The notes beneath the pieces were generated by a model. That model worked only from the letters and a program-made list of their open reading frames with translations, had not been told where the DNA came from and made no database searches. DNA of 64,000 nucleotides, from NCBI RefSeq assembly GCF_963422355.1, contig NC_085094.1:4938070-5002069 (forward strand), read 5' to 3'. Positions 21,187 through 33,400 of the stretch are shown one piece after another; the first letter of the stretch is position 1; every line of letters begins with the position of its first letter. The translations under genes and the position numbers were made by a program. Source of the DNA: Corticium candelabrum. Lineage: Eukaryota; Porifera; Homoscleromorpha; Homosclerophorida; Plakinidae.

Positions 21187-22409
21187 TACGCTCGTAGCTC
21201 TGAAGCGAGTAGACCACAGCTTCGTTTACTAGTTTCTATTGTAATGTTGCTGTTTCTGCCTCACAACCTGCAGCACCGAGTCGACCTCGACAACTGAAGG
21301 TTGCCAACGTACAAACAGATTCGGCTGTGCTCACGTGGCAACCTCCTGCCCATCGCAACGGGCCGATAGATCACTACAAAATTATGATAACAGAGAGAAA
21401 CCTTAGTGATCACGTAAACGACAGTCATAGCATCGTGCTAAACGAGACCGTCGACGGCACAACGACGACATACACAGCACGAGGACTTTCTCAATTAGAA
21501 CAGTACAGTGTGTGGATACTAGCTGTTAACATTGAAAATTTCCAGCTGCTACAAAGTCATCCCAGTCTAACAGCAGTGTTTCAAACAACAGGAGGAAGTA
21601 CGTGCAACACGTTTTAGCCTTTCCCGCAGTACCTCTTAACGCGCGCAGGCTACACTCTCGTCTCTAGCCTGCACGCGTTAAACCTCTAGCTTTTAGTGCC
21701 ATAACTGTTTGCCTCATATAATGCCCGTTTCTTGTATGTAGAAGACAGTGTTCCTTACAAACTTCGCTCAACTGTGACGGGCAATTCGGCCACCATCACG
21801 TGGCAGCCACCTCCTAATCGATCACTATCGATCACATCATACAACGTCAGACTGTTTCGTCAAAACGACATTCGAGCAACGGTTGCGTCGACGACCACAA
21901 AGACGACATCCGCCATTTTTACGAATTTACTCCCGTTCACTAACTACAGAGTGATCGTCACTGGTTTCCGACGTCACGTGTCGACACTTCCAGCAGTGCT
22001 CGATTTCAAAACAAAACGCAACGGTATATAAATAAAATTAATATCAAACTATTATAATAATACACACTATCAATACTAATTAATCATAAAACCAATATTT
22101 AATATTAATATATATTATTCTATATAATACGGCAGGGTTTTACCCCTTGGTAGTAGAAACACTTGTACTTTGGTTACCAGATAGCCTAGAAACGTTGAAA
22201 TCAATAGATTTGAACGTATTGTGCTGTGCTAGCCGTTCCCTTCCTTTAGAGCAACTTTCTATAAAATTATGGCTTTACAACGCTAGAATGATTTCTAGAC
22301 GCATGCTTGCAGAGATGGATGATGTTTGGAGTTGGGACTCTCCTGTATGTGAGTAAATAGCATTGAGTGTCCACCCGCAGTGGTGCATGGGTACATGTGT
22401 GTATGTATA

Positions 22410-22491
<82 letters not shown>

Positions 22492-23264
22492 CATCATTTC
22501 CTGCTCAGTTTCTCGAATTAATTGTGTTTCCCTGTTTTAGTTCCTGCTGCTCCCACGAATTTAAAAATCCAAAACTTTGGATCCAGAGATGCAACGATCA
22601 GTTGGTCACCACCACTTCAAACGACGCCAAACGACGTCAAACTAGAATACAAAATTCACGTTCTATATATTAAAAATGAAAGCTCGCCGTCACATCTGGA
22701 TCACAGAGATATCGTGTTACCGAAGTCGGAGACGCTAGTAATACTGCGTCGACTGATACCATCGACTACATACTACGTGTGGGCTGCAGCTGTTGTAGAC
22801 CACGGTAAAGCCTCAGAGTCGAGGAGTCACTTAGTTGGCCCATTGAACTTTACAACAGTAGAGGAAGGTATATCTATGCATTATATGTGTGTCAGTATAT
22901 ATAATTGTGTTTGCCTGTTTTAGTTCTTGCCGCTCCCACGAAATTAAAAATTCAAAACTTTGGATCCAGAAATGCAACGGTCAGTTGGTCTTCACCACCT
23001 CCAACAACGATGCCAAACGACGTCAAACTAGAGTACAAAATCTTTGTCCTATTTAGAAATGAAAGCGCGCCGTCACGCCTGGGTCAGGCAGATATGGTGT
23101 TGCCGAGGTCGGAGACACGGATAATACTGCGTCGACTGATACCATCGACTACATACTACGTGTGGGTTGCAGTTGTTATAGACGAAGGTAAAGAATCCGA
23201 ATTGATGAGTCACGTAGTTGGACCAATAAACTTTACAACACTGGAGGAAGGTCTACAGACTTGA
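18375..23264 (+). CDS. RPTP-like receptor gene 2 (ectodomain only, 3' truncated)
   Basis: Exons: 18375-18489 (signal peptide), 18570-18980 (N-terminal domain), 19444-19767 (Ig), 20322-20642 (Cys-FN3), 20723-21031 (FN3 A), 21274-21597 (C), 21742-22023 (D), 22541-22867 (E), 22924-23250 (E duplicate). All introns are GT-AG and phase 1. If the donor at 23251 is not used, translation ends GLQT-stop at 23262-23264. No types F-H, stalk, TM or phosphatase exons follow; instead there are ~1.3 kb without signal and a Helitron remnant. The predicted product is a secreted ectodomain, or the gene is a truncated pseudogene. Splicing into gene 3 exons is possible but unsupported. Confidence 0.7.
19285..19370 (+). 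mobile_element. tRNA-like SINE head in gene 2 intron
   Basis: TAGTAGTTAGCATACC (A-box-like) and GTGGGTTCGGATCTCACC (good B-box) lie ~40 nt apart. No convincing cloverleaf acceptor stem was found, so I read it as a SINE promoter fragment rather than a tRNA gene. Confidence 0.45.
19444..23250 (+). CDS. Gene 2 Ig-FN3 cassette
   Basis: Ig 19444-19767 (LRCTAF ... YSCTV, YKWQV), Cys-FN3 20322-20642 (WPCDVP, LFCLSG, YGCHIT, YCDNN), FN3 A 20723-21031, C 21274-21597, D 21742-22023, E 22541-22867, and a second E 22924-23250. Type B is absent. The two E exons share the APTNLKI/APTKLKI start and the IPSTTYYVWA core, so one is a tandem exon duplicate; gene 1 has only one E. Confidence 0.75.
19851..20255 (-). 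mobile_element. tRNA-derived SINE in gene 2 intron
   Basis: Read on the minus strand, it begins GCTATAGCTCAGTTAGTTAG (A-box-like), has a weak B-box near TTTAAGTCAC, then TTTCCTTGGGCAAAAAACTC, which parallels the SINE at 15411-15672. A GC-richer body continues to about 19851. Confidence 0.55.
21052..21181 (+). repeat. (CA)n/(CACG)n microsatellite
   Basis: CA-rich tract with an ACAG run (21083-21103), in the gene 2 A-C intron where type B would be expected. Confidence 0.85.
22126..22400 (+). mobile_element. 5'-truncated 3' end of a restriction-like-endonuclease retrotransposon
   Basis: The translation GFYPLVVETL ... LETLKSI ... EQLSIKLWLYNARMISRR parallels the C-terminal tail of the retrotransposon at 49983-53592 ([35 protein letters not shown]). 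It ends with GTACATGTGTGTATG immediately before a (TA)n run at 22412-22490. It lies in the gene 2 D-E intron. Confidence 0.7.
22412..22490 (+). repeat. (TA)n microsatellite abutting a retrotransposon 3' end
   Basis: About 39 TA units. Confidence 0.95.
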
Positions 23265-24605
23265 ACAACATTATAGGGACATCCCGCTGTGGGTGTATAT
23301 GCATGTAGTAACACACTAATTAGGTCACAATTTACCAACCAGCAATGTTAGGTTTCTGTAGAATACTGCAGACCCTAGATTGTTTTCTTCACGGTTTGCA
23401 TTGCGGAGAATGAGAGCTAAAAGTGTACGACGTCATGTCTGCGTAAGTGTCCTGTACTGTCTATTCCCCGCAAGTGCAAACTCGGACTGAGTAATGAGAT
23501 AGAGATCACACCAGGTGTGCTCATTACAGCATTAAGAGCTGCTCCAGTTGGACGATGTTACACGTACCAATTAACTTAAACTAGCAAGACCCACAGAATT
23601 TCTGCAAAATGCGATAGGGGCAGTCGTAATTGATTCATTAATTGGTCACATATAACAACTACAGTTAGAGGCTATCTTATATAGAGAGAACTTGTTTGTG
23701 TACAACATTCGAAGTGACAGTTTTTTCCTTGTCCATTGTGTGTTGGTTTCTTCCACTTTTACCTTACGTCGGCCATCGCTCTAGCTCGCGGAAAAAATGC
23801 GAAGTAGAGTCGCCCTACTCTTGCTAGCCACGCCCTTTCTTCTCTCGCGGAAGGGGCGTGGCTAACCAGACTAGAGTTGTCCGTGGGCGAACACAGGTGT
23901 CGGTACAAATATTCCCACTTTTTCAAACGCTTGCCCTAGAGACCTGTTAATTGTGTACGCCAAACGAAGAGGGAATTTTGTGCTTTTTGGCTGGTTTACA
24001 GGAACTTTAGGCAAGCTGAGGGTCAGGCCAGCGTATCGCCAACGTAACGTCAGCGTGCTACTGTAAACATGTTACCACCTTTCGCCGAGACACTATACGT
24101 TCTGACCGGCGTCAAGACGTTGGATTAGACCCAAGTTCTATTCGAGAGTTAACGTAACGTAAACCGGAAATATGCGGTTTGTAACTACCAATCGGCTGTC
24201 GCGCATTTACTCACGTGGTCCGGTTGTCTAACATGGACGGCGAAGATCTCAACAACTAAAAGCAGGAAATCTTGGTAAGAAGGCATACAGCAACAGCAGC
24301 GGCACTTGCTTCACGTGCGCTATAGAAACGACCTTCGACGCCAGACCCTTTTCGTAGCCGAGAAGACGTTGTTGGGTTGCGTTCAGACATTTTACTGTAA
24401 ATCAATGTAATTAATAGGTTTCAACGTCTGACTAAGTTTATGTTATACGCTGGGATGACGCTCGGCTTGTAGATCTTACCAGTGTGAAAGGAAGGTTGCT
24501 ATCGCTGCATAAGTCTAGTTTATTCTTGGAATTAGGACTGAGTCACCAATGGTAGAACAGTGAAGCACAGATTCATGGATACAGTTCGAATGCACGTGTG
24601 TCACT
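23265..24605. other. Region between gene 2 and the Helitron remnant
   Basis: No receptor exon, RNA gene or long ORF recognised. GGGCGTGGCTA at about 23855, with GCCACGCCC at 23828, suggests a small inverted-repeat element. Confidence 0.35.
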
Positions 24606-26130
24606 TTAAGTCGTGTTCCGTAGCATAGTCCTTGACGGAACGAAAGATTTGTTAGCAGAATGACTGTACATACAATTTCTCTTAAGGCCTAATCGGTGGG
24701 GTGCGTGCCTGCATGATGGTGTAATTGAGTTTAAGAATTCAAGCGGGTAGTTGTCTCCTTCCATTTGGCTATCGCATTTCACGGAATCAGCGCTAGGGAA
24801 AGTGATAGTTTCTCGAAGCAACATTTCCAAACTCTCTCATTTAGATCCATAAATTGTTCATTAGTTGATTAGAGTATGATTCTGCCGTGCAAGTCATTGT
24901 CACAAACACCGGAGTAAATCTCTTCAACCAGATCAGAGCAAGTCACACCAATTGGTGGTACCTCTGCACTGCCTTGTTCTAGCTCCTGTAAAAAATGAGT
25001 TCATGTTCCCGTTGCCTAGTTCTCTAAGCCATTGAGCAAACTCTTGCTCTCCTGATCAAGCGCGCATGTTTAGGGATAGGTGCCCGCGAAACAGAGACCA
25101 CAGAGGCGATCGCTTTAGGCACGTTTCAATAATTCTGGTGACACGCGTGGAACACATGCAGGCAGAAGCTGTCTGAAGTCTCCACCAAGGAGAAACGTTT
25201 TGTCTCCAAGTGGACTTGCAGTGTTCAAGATGTCCTGCAGACAGCGATCTATTGCGTGAAGAGCATGAGACGGTATCATTGATGCCTCGTCAATGATGAA
25301 AAGATCAACATTTTGCAGCCTACCTGCACGGCTTGACGTTGCAAGGAAAGATATCGCACGTGCTGTTCTCTAGAACTGGTACAGGGAGTCGGAAAACGTT
25401 ATGCACCGTTTTTCCCTCAGGAAGGAGAGTTGCTACAACCAGTCCAAGCCGCACAAACCCCAGTCTTTGAGTGATGTCACAAGTATGCGGCCAACTTGGT
25501 AAAAAGGTAGGTTTTCCACACCCTCCAGGAGCGTCTACGAAGAAAGCTATGATGTTGTACATCCGATCCCATGGATATCGTCCTCCAATACATCTTCCAT
25601 ATGTCGTATTCGTTCACGATTGAGGTCATCAAGACTGGGTGCCTCTAAGTATGATGACACGTGTACATCACTTCTGTATTCACTTAGTGGTGTGGGAAGT
25701 CCCAGAGTGGTACAGCTGGACCCATTCTCTTGCAACAGTTGATTGACCTCATGGAGACTCTATTGACCGCAACTGCACGATCACTGTTCTTGAGAAAGTC
25801 TTCAGCGAGAGCATCAATGTGCGTTGCCCAAAGCATTGCGTCACCTGATGGATGGCAGTACGCACAGATGATAGCAAACATGATGCGAAGTTGTCTAAGC
25901 ATTCCAAACTGTGATGCTTCTGTCAAAGATGCATGATACTCGTCAAGTAACAGATATCCTCGTAAGTATGCCTCACCGAAAGAAGAGCAGACAGAACCCG
26001 CAACTGCCCAGTCACATGCAAGAGCAACAACCTGTTGCCAGCAGCCGCCATTCCATCGCTAATTACGGGTCGTTTACACACTAACACCCACGAAACCACA
26101 CCCAACACGCCACGCATGCGTCACGACCCC
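24606..26130 (-). pseudogene. Helitron-type Pif1 helicase remnant
   Basis: Minus-strand pieces in order. 26117-25925 has LSALLSVRHTYEDICYL; 25926-25684 has QFGMLRQLRIMFAIICAYC; 25735-25547 is a linker. 25562-25320 has FFVDAPGGCGKPTFL, a Walker A with Pro inserted at GKT, then LLPEGKTVHNVFRLPVPVLE and ENSTCDIF. About 25315-25080 has LFIIDEASMIPSHAL (Walker B) and GGDFRQLLPACVPRVTR. 24830-24606 has EGDNYPLEFLNSITPS. This is the Pif1/SF1B helicase arrangement found in Helitrons. Several frame breaks and the altered Walker A show it is dead. No Rep (HUH) motif was seen. Confidence 0.75.
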
Positions 26131-26665
26131 AGCTGGCAATACTGTACACACCAGTCGGACAATTTCGTTCCGGCAACCAATATGAACTCCAGTGAGTTCC
26201 AAAGAGATAAAAAAATTAGTCTACAATCCTTTTCCGAGGCAGCATTGCGTCAGCTTGAGGAAACCGGACGCGTATTTGACGCTTGCAGCTCGCACCTAGT
26301 CTCCAAGCCAGCCACAAGAATACCGTAACCTGGTGTCCAACAAACGTTGACATGTTCAACGCGTGTGGAGGGTCTCCGGTGTAACGGTAAATTGTCGAGC
26401 ATTGGGCATCGTGCACTGATTTAAATGCACTAGCATGAAAGCGACAAAACCAGACTGCGGCATCTCGACCATTAGCGCGCCGCCGAAACGTGTGAATGTG
26501 AGAAAAAATGGTGTCGAACTCCTCCCATTTGTCTGATTCCGAGATGACCTCAATGCAACGACAAGCCTTCCCAGAAACTCAACGAGCAAAGATTGAGAAG
26601 AACGTCAATGGGCGTTTCCAACGAAAAATAAAAAATACACAATAGACAAAGAATTTACGTATAGT
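26131..26665. other. Probable transposon-derived filler
   Basis: Short minus-strand frames (for example 26589-26356) have protein-like composition, but I recognise no family. They may be a decayed upstream part of the Helitron. Confidence 0.3.
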
Positions 26666-26669
26666 GAAG

Positions 26670-28057
26670 CTTCAAGGTGCTGCTAAAGATGGCGCCAAAC
26701 TGCTCGTTAGCGTCACTTCAAGTCTTGTCGACACATTTCCTACGCCCATGCACATCATTTAACTCTCCAGACCTCTAAAAGCCTCGAGCAAAACCATAAT
26801 ACACTTAAACCTGCATTTACAATATGCAAATGCTTGAATGTCACGTTGTAAAAATTCAAATATTAAAATGGTCGACGCGACGAAACGTAAGGAAACGCGA
26901 CGTGACGCGTCCAAATAGATTCAAGTTCTACGTATCTATTTTGAGCGTCAAACCGGAAGCTGTGCACTTCGCGCCGGAAGTATAACCTAGACTTCGACCA
27001 ATCACAGTCAACTAGAAATGTACGTGTGGCTTCCTTGAGCAATGGCTATTGATGTCTGCACTGTACTCGACGTTGAGCGGTTCCTAGATTGTGTAAGGAG
27101 CTGTCCTTGCTTGTGCAAGATGTACAAAGACCCGCGGCAGGCGCGTACCTGAGGGGGTTTGGGGTTGCAAGCAAACCCCTCTCACAGCTCCGCCCTCTCC
27201 TATGGCTGTGGGGCGCGCCCATGACATCTAGATATACAGTGCATGGTTATTACTTTGGAGGTGTTCTGTGTGAATTGGGCTCCTGTTAGGCTCGTTCCAA
27301 ACTTAACATTTCTATACAGTCTGGAAAGGAGCCAAGCCTCGTGTTGCCACAAATTATTTACAACATCCGGGATCTCCATTCCGCCAGTGAGCGGTCGTTC
27401 TTTGCTGCTAATGGCATGATAAATGTAACTCATGAGCCTTATAGTTCCAGACATACGTTATATGTCTCAGCCAGAGCAAACCCACCTCTCAGCTGACCAG
27501 CTAGAGCCTTGTGCGTGCAAGAGGGAAGGCATGGAAAGTGTTCGAGCAAGCTGGGAGCTCCGGCAGAGTTCTTCCAATAGAAAATCTAAGCGCGAGTGGT
27601 CAGTTCAAGAATTTATGCAGCGACGTCTATACGGCGCGCTAAAACCATATTGTAAATGGTACGGTACAAAGCGTATGCCGCGACGCGTGCCGCTCCCACG
27701 CACGACGCCACGACGCGACACTTAAAGCGTTGTCAATTGTAAATCCAGCTTACAGATGCACGCAGCGCAGCTCAACGGTGGCGTCGTCGTTTGCTGTATC
27801 CTAGCGACACACATCTTAATTAAAAATAATCAAGATCTCTGTCTGATTGGCAAGACTGTAGACAAGTTGGGATAAGACTCTAGCTCTTCCGTTACCAACA
27901 TGTGGAGAGGGGATGATACACCCACATGGCACTGATAGCGTTTGCACCGGAAGATCATACAAAGGCGATAGGCTCAGCTGTCGGTAGTTTGACCATTGTT
28001 CGGCTGTGAGATAGTTCTGATCAGAACCCGCAATCCGTCTTCTTCACCGTCTGCTCC
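26670..28057 (+). repeat. Duplicate of the gene 2 upstream region, in front of gene 3
   Basis: 26690-26760 (AAGATGGCGCCAAAC..., CACATTTCCTACGCCCATGC) matches 17490-17560, and similarity continues to the start codons (CTCCATGGCCTG at 18371 and 28054). It includes the inverted-repeat transposon copy 26811-27752 and an extra insert around 27135-27430. The segment presumably holds the shared promoter; no TATA box or initiator was identified with confidence. Confidence 0.65.
26811..27752 (+). mobile_element. Second copy of the inverted-repeat DNA transposon
   Basis: Ends: CCTGCATTTACAATATGCAA at the left and TTGTAAATCCAGCTTA at the right. The internal remnant (KSKREWSVQEFMQRRLYGAL) matches the 17600-18095 copy. 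It is interrupted by additional sequence. Confidence 0.5.
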
Positions 28058-28668
28058 ATGGCCTGTGCGCGTTGTGTGCGCGTTATCCTACAGACTTGGT
28101 GCATCGTCTGGCTGCTGTGTCTCTGGCAAACGAGAAAACACGCATCTGTTGCAGAATCCGTGCAGTCACGAGGTCAGTATATTGAGATCCTTCTCGATTC
28201 TGCCCTCCATTGCCTCTAACATTGTTGTTACTCGTTGGTATGTATACATAGTCCCTCTCGACTTTAGTGCCTCAAACGTGAGGCTGCGGGTCAGTAGGAA
28301 CAGAACGTTTCTCTCTAGAAAAGTAACGCAAGCTCTTCTGGATGGAGACAATAACACGTGCGTCGTCGCCACACCGAGAGACTTCAGAGAGTCTGCAGTG
28401 ATCATTAGGGTTGACCTTGGAAATCAGTGTCTCGACAACATCATCGCTCACGTCGTCATGGCCAACGCGTCGTCTTTGTATCCGACCTTGTATCTCAGAC
28501 AGCTCTGTCTGACGTCTACGCAGACGAAGGCGTGCGAGATGATTCGTCACGACTCGAGAAGGTCTGCCGTCTACGAATGCTCGGACGATCCGGGCAGACT
28601 GGTTACCATCGTCGTTCCGGCCAATCAATCGATCTGTGAGATCGCCATGTCGTACGTCGTGGCGAGAG
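28058..28668 (+). CDS. Gene 3 signal peptide and N-terminal domain
   Basis: Exon 1 (28058-28172) encodes MACARCVRV with a hydrophobic core and ends in the same phase-1 donor as gene 2. Exon 2 (28252-28668, 417 nt) encodes the galactose-binding-like candidate domain ([44 protein letters not shown]). Gene 4's exon 60794-61210 has the same length and phase. The protein is close to the gene 2 copy, consistent with a recent segmental duplication. Confidence 0.7.
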
Positions 28669-30295
28669 GTGAGAAAGTGTGCACGAAAATAGTAGTCAAC
28701 GCATTTGACCGGGCTAGTCACTTTGTTAGCAAACATTATTGCTCGCTTATACAGCTGACCAAACGCTAGAGCATAAGATATAGTGTATAAGTGCTAACTA
28801 GCAACGGCTGGCCGCTTTAGTCGGAATTGGGCACTGGTGTCAATGTCAATAATTAAGTATAGGTGTAGCCAGTCTAATGTCTTCATTTTCCTGTTTCACT
28901 CAAAACTTAACCGTTAAAGCCAATAGACGTGTGAAGCAATTATCCGGAGCATGTGAATTTACAATTGTTTGCAGGGCAGGCAGTCATGACAAAAGTGCAA
29001 TTTCCAGTACACGGTATATGTATTACGAGTAGTTGTTTAGAGGGTAACTGCAACGCAAAAATCAAAAATCAAAAAAAGAAATAGTTGGACAACACAGTTT
29101 ATTTCCAATATTTGTTTACTATTGTACAAAGGACCAAGCAAGGTCACAACAACAAATATTATGCAATCATGACAACAATGAATGAGAAACAAAGAGAATT
29201 ATTATATTGACACCTTGATACTTTGATGTTTACACATTAGAAATTTCTAGTGCAATTAGGTAAATAGTCAAATTATTAGCAACATTATTGCTGGCTTACA
29301 CAGTTGACCAGCATGAGATATATTGTTAGCACCGATAGGTGCTAACTGGGAGCCCCTCCCCGGGACCACTTCAGTGGAATTGGGCCCTGATGTCAATGTA
29401 TAAATTTACACAGTATAGTGCCTCTTAATGCTTCTATTTTCCTGTTTCACTCAAAACTTAACAGTTAAAGCCACTGGGTATTTGATTCGATTATCCAGAG
29501 TATATAAGTTTACAAATATTTGCTGGCAGATAGCCATAACTATGTACAAATTTTCAGTACTCAGTATGTTTTACAAGTTTTTGTTGTTTAGAGATCCTAG
29601 AAACAATTGCATGTACAAAACCCATTATTTCCAATATTTGTTTATATTGTACAAAGACCAAGCAAGATCTCAACAAGTTTAATTAATTAACAGCAACAAA
29701 TATTATGCAATCAACAATGAATGAGAAACAAAAAGCAATTATTATATTGACACATTGATACTTTTGTATGTTTGCACATTAGAAATGTTTAGTGCAATTA
29801 GCTAAATAATTGTTTACTTTTAATATATAATAATTAATTAATATTTCAGACTAAAACAATTTAGTCCTAGGAATGTTTGGTTGTGTACCTCATTTGGGGT
29901 TAGTGTACTATTTACGTTATACCTTAACATATATACTTGTAGATTTACCAAAGTTTTCCCCGTTGACAACAAACAGAACTGTTGATCTTACAAAATCCAT
30001 TCAAGATTACCAGATTGGAGAAACAGTTCGAGTCGTGGTCGGACAGACTCTACATCTTCGCTGCGCTGCATTTGCACCCCGTAACCCAACATACAAATGG
30101 CAACTTTTTCCAGAAGGCCGTCACGTGACGACCACTGAGAACATTACAGTTGAAGGCGATGCACTGACAATTACAAATATGCAGAAAGAGCAAGAGAATA
30201 TATACTCGTGCACCGTCACAAACCGACTGGGAACGATTACGAAATCCTCACTTGTCAAAGTATACGGTAAGAATCAATTTGTGTCTATATTTCAT

Positions 30296-30375
<80 letters not shown>

Positions 30376-30384
30376 TTTCATGTA

Positions 30385-30428
<44 letters not shown>

Positions 30429-33400
30429 GAAACAAACAAACAAATGCACACACGTACACACGTACACACACAAGCAAACAAATAAACCAACAAACACATG
30501 GTCTCACACACAACCCGTTCGCTAAATTTAGATTTTCCCTTAATTTATTAGAAATTTGTATCCAATGTTACAGTTGCTGTCTTTTTCTAGGGTTCGCAGG
30601 GTGGACATGTGACATACCAAAGGTGCTCGAGAAAACGAAACGATCTCTTGTCCTCTCACTCTCCTGTCTATCCGGAAACGCATCAGATCCATATGGTTGC
30701 CACATCACTAACTACGCCGTGCTCTACCGAGCTGCAAATGACAACTCCGAGTTTCTACCTGTGACTGCGAAATCACCTCTACTCAACCTTACCGATCTCA
30801 TTCCAAACACTATGTACGAGATCACTGTAAAAGCAAATTATAGTCATTCATATTGTGACAACAACAACATTTCTTCGAGTCCGTCTCTCTTTGAAAGGCT
30901 ACATGCAGAAGGTAGAGAGAGTGCCTAACAAGGGGCTGATCCAGGATTTTTGCAGAGGGGTGGCCAGCTAGTACCCGTAGGTGACTCATATTGGTCTGTG
31001 AAGAAAATTGTGCTGGATAGCTACCAGCAAACAGATAAGTGTGTGAGTGAACCTCAGTTCACTCCCCCCCCGGAAATATCCATATCAAAGCTAACGGAAG
31101 CGTTTTGTATTTAGTTTAATTAACTTTGTGGTGTAATAACTATGTCCAAAAATTACAATGTAGAAGGTGGTTTTCAAAACCCTGAGAAAAAGGGAGGTGG
31201 CTAGCCACCCAGTCCACCTCCCCTGTATCAGCCCCTGCAGGAACCTATTGTTCGCACAGAATGTATGTGACATTATGGTGTATACTGTTTTTTCGTGAAC
31301 AGTACCAAGTGCACCCACAGGAGTTCGTGTCACATCCCGCACAGCAACATCTGCTAAAGTCGAATGGAATGCAACTGTCTATACATATGGATCGGTTGTA
31401 GCTTACAGAGTCTACTCTGCAGCAATCTCTACAGCATTTGTCTCGACGAATCTCACTTTCGTGTGGCTTGATGGACTTAAACCTTACACTGAATATGCCG
31501 TCAACGTATCGGTTGTTGTAAGACCTCAACATGCTGTAGACAGCTCGAAAGACTTGGAAAGTGAAAAGAGTGTTGAATACTCATTTGCTCCTCGTCAATC
31601 ATGTACAATATCATTGTTAATGCCATTCATATGGCGTTTTACATAATATCTGTTTATGGTTCTTTAGACCCTAGCAGTCCCATTGATGTACAAGTGGTCA
31701 ACAGAACGGACGTTTCTGTAAAAGTTGTCTGGAAAACGCCTGTCACACCAAACGGTCAAATTGCATACTACAAAGTCAGCTACATAATGGGCAATCATTC
31801 CCATGGCACGAATGTATCTGATCTAAGAACAAGCAACGTCACTGGCACAAGAGAAGACATCCTACAAAATCTCAAACCGTTCACAGTCTACACAGTTTGG
31901 GTACAAGCTGTCAACATTGAGGGCATCAATCACCTCGTAGGCAACAAAAGTGTTGAGAAAACATTTCAGACATTGAAAGCAGGTAGGTGGATATCATTGG
32001 TTGTACAACAGAATTCACTAATTTTTGTATTGCAATCTTCCATTTAGATTTCCTCGAGTTTCATCCATTGGTCAGTCATACAACTGTCAATTTCACAAAA
32101 CCTATTCAACAGTACCAAGTCGGAGAAATGGCTCGGCTCGTGGTCGGACAAACGCTAGTTCTCCGTTGCAATGCGTCTGGAAGTCCCAGTCCAGCATATC
32201 AATGGAGTGTTCTTACAGAAGGCCTCACAGTCACAAAAGCAGACAATGTGGTCATAGAAGGCAATACTTTGACGATAACAAACGTGCAAGCCCAAAATGA
32301 CAATGAGTACCAGTGCACTGCCAGCAATCAGTTTGGAAACATCACAAACAGCTCACTGGTCAAAGTGTATGGTAAGATTTGTATTGCAAATTGTGTATTA
32401 ACGTTGATAAGAAACAAATTACAAACTTGTACCTTACACTCACGTGAACACTCAGAATAAACATTTTGTCGTCTGCATTTTTCTAATCTGCTCAAATGTC
32501 TTTGATTTTATTGTTTATTTGCTGTTTGACAGAGTCTGTTGATCAGCCATGTGAGATACCACGTGAGCTCAACAAGACAGACAGATCTCTTTCTCTTGAA
32601 CTGTCTTGTCCACCCGGACATACAGCAACTGATTATGATTGCAACATCACTCAATACTCTGTTCGCTATCGAATGGCAAACACCGATTCTGATTTTTCAG
32701 CACAGACTGTCCCATCGCCCATGCTAACAATTTCTAACCTTATACCATACACTGTATACGAGATCAATGCACAAGCACAGTATCAGCATTCATATTGTAC
32801 AAGCAAAAACGTTTCCTTCAGTCCATCTCTTACGACAAGGCTAAAACCCGAAGGTTATTTCTTAGTAACCTGTTGGGTGTAAGTGTAGTTGATATTAATT
32901 AGTTGTGTTGTTTTTATGCACAGATCCAACTGCACCAAAGAGAATTCATGTGCCATTTCGGACAGCAAGGGCTGCTAAAGTTGCATGGAATTCAATAGTT
33001 TACACAAATGGGTCTGTTGTAGCTTACAAAGTCTACTACAGGGCATCACCTCCTCAATTTTCATTGACGAATTCCACTTCTATTATGCTTGATGGACTCA
33101 AACCGTTTACCCGATACTCTGTCAATGTCGTGGTTGTTGTAAAACCTAGAAATGCTAGTAACAGCTCAGAATATTTGGAGAGTCCAAGGAGTAATGACTA
33201 TTCATTTATGACTCGTCAATCAAGTAAGACATTTATGTTACTGCTGCTTGCATGCTGTCTATACATTGTGTCGCTTGTGATTGTTTAGAACCCAGCAGGC
33301 CTAGAAATGTGAAAGTCGTAAACAGAACTGCCCTTTCTGCAAAAATTGTCTGGGAAATTCCATTTACACCCAATGGTCCAATTGCCTACTATGATGTCAG

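Noticed and set aside
32025..32300. Second-frame ORFs inside the Ig exons (repeated at 34065-34340)
   Set aside because: Out-of-frame shadows of the Ig exon; they recur only because the exon is duplicated.
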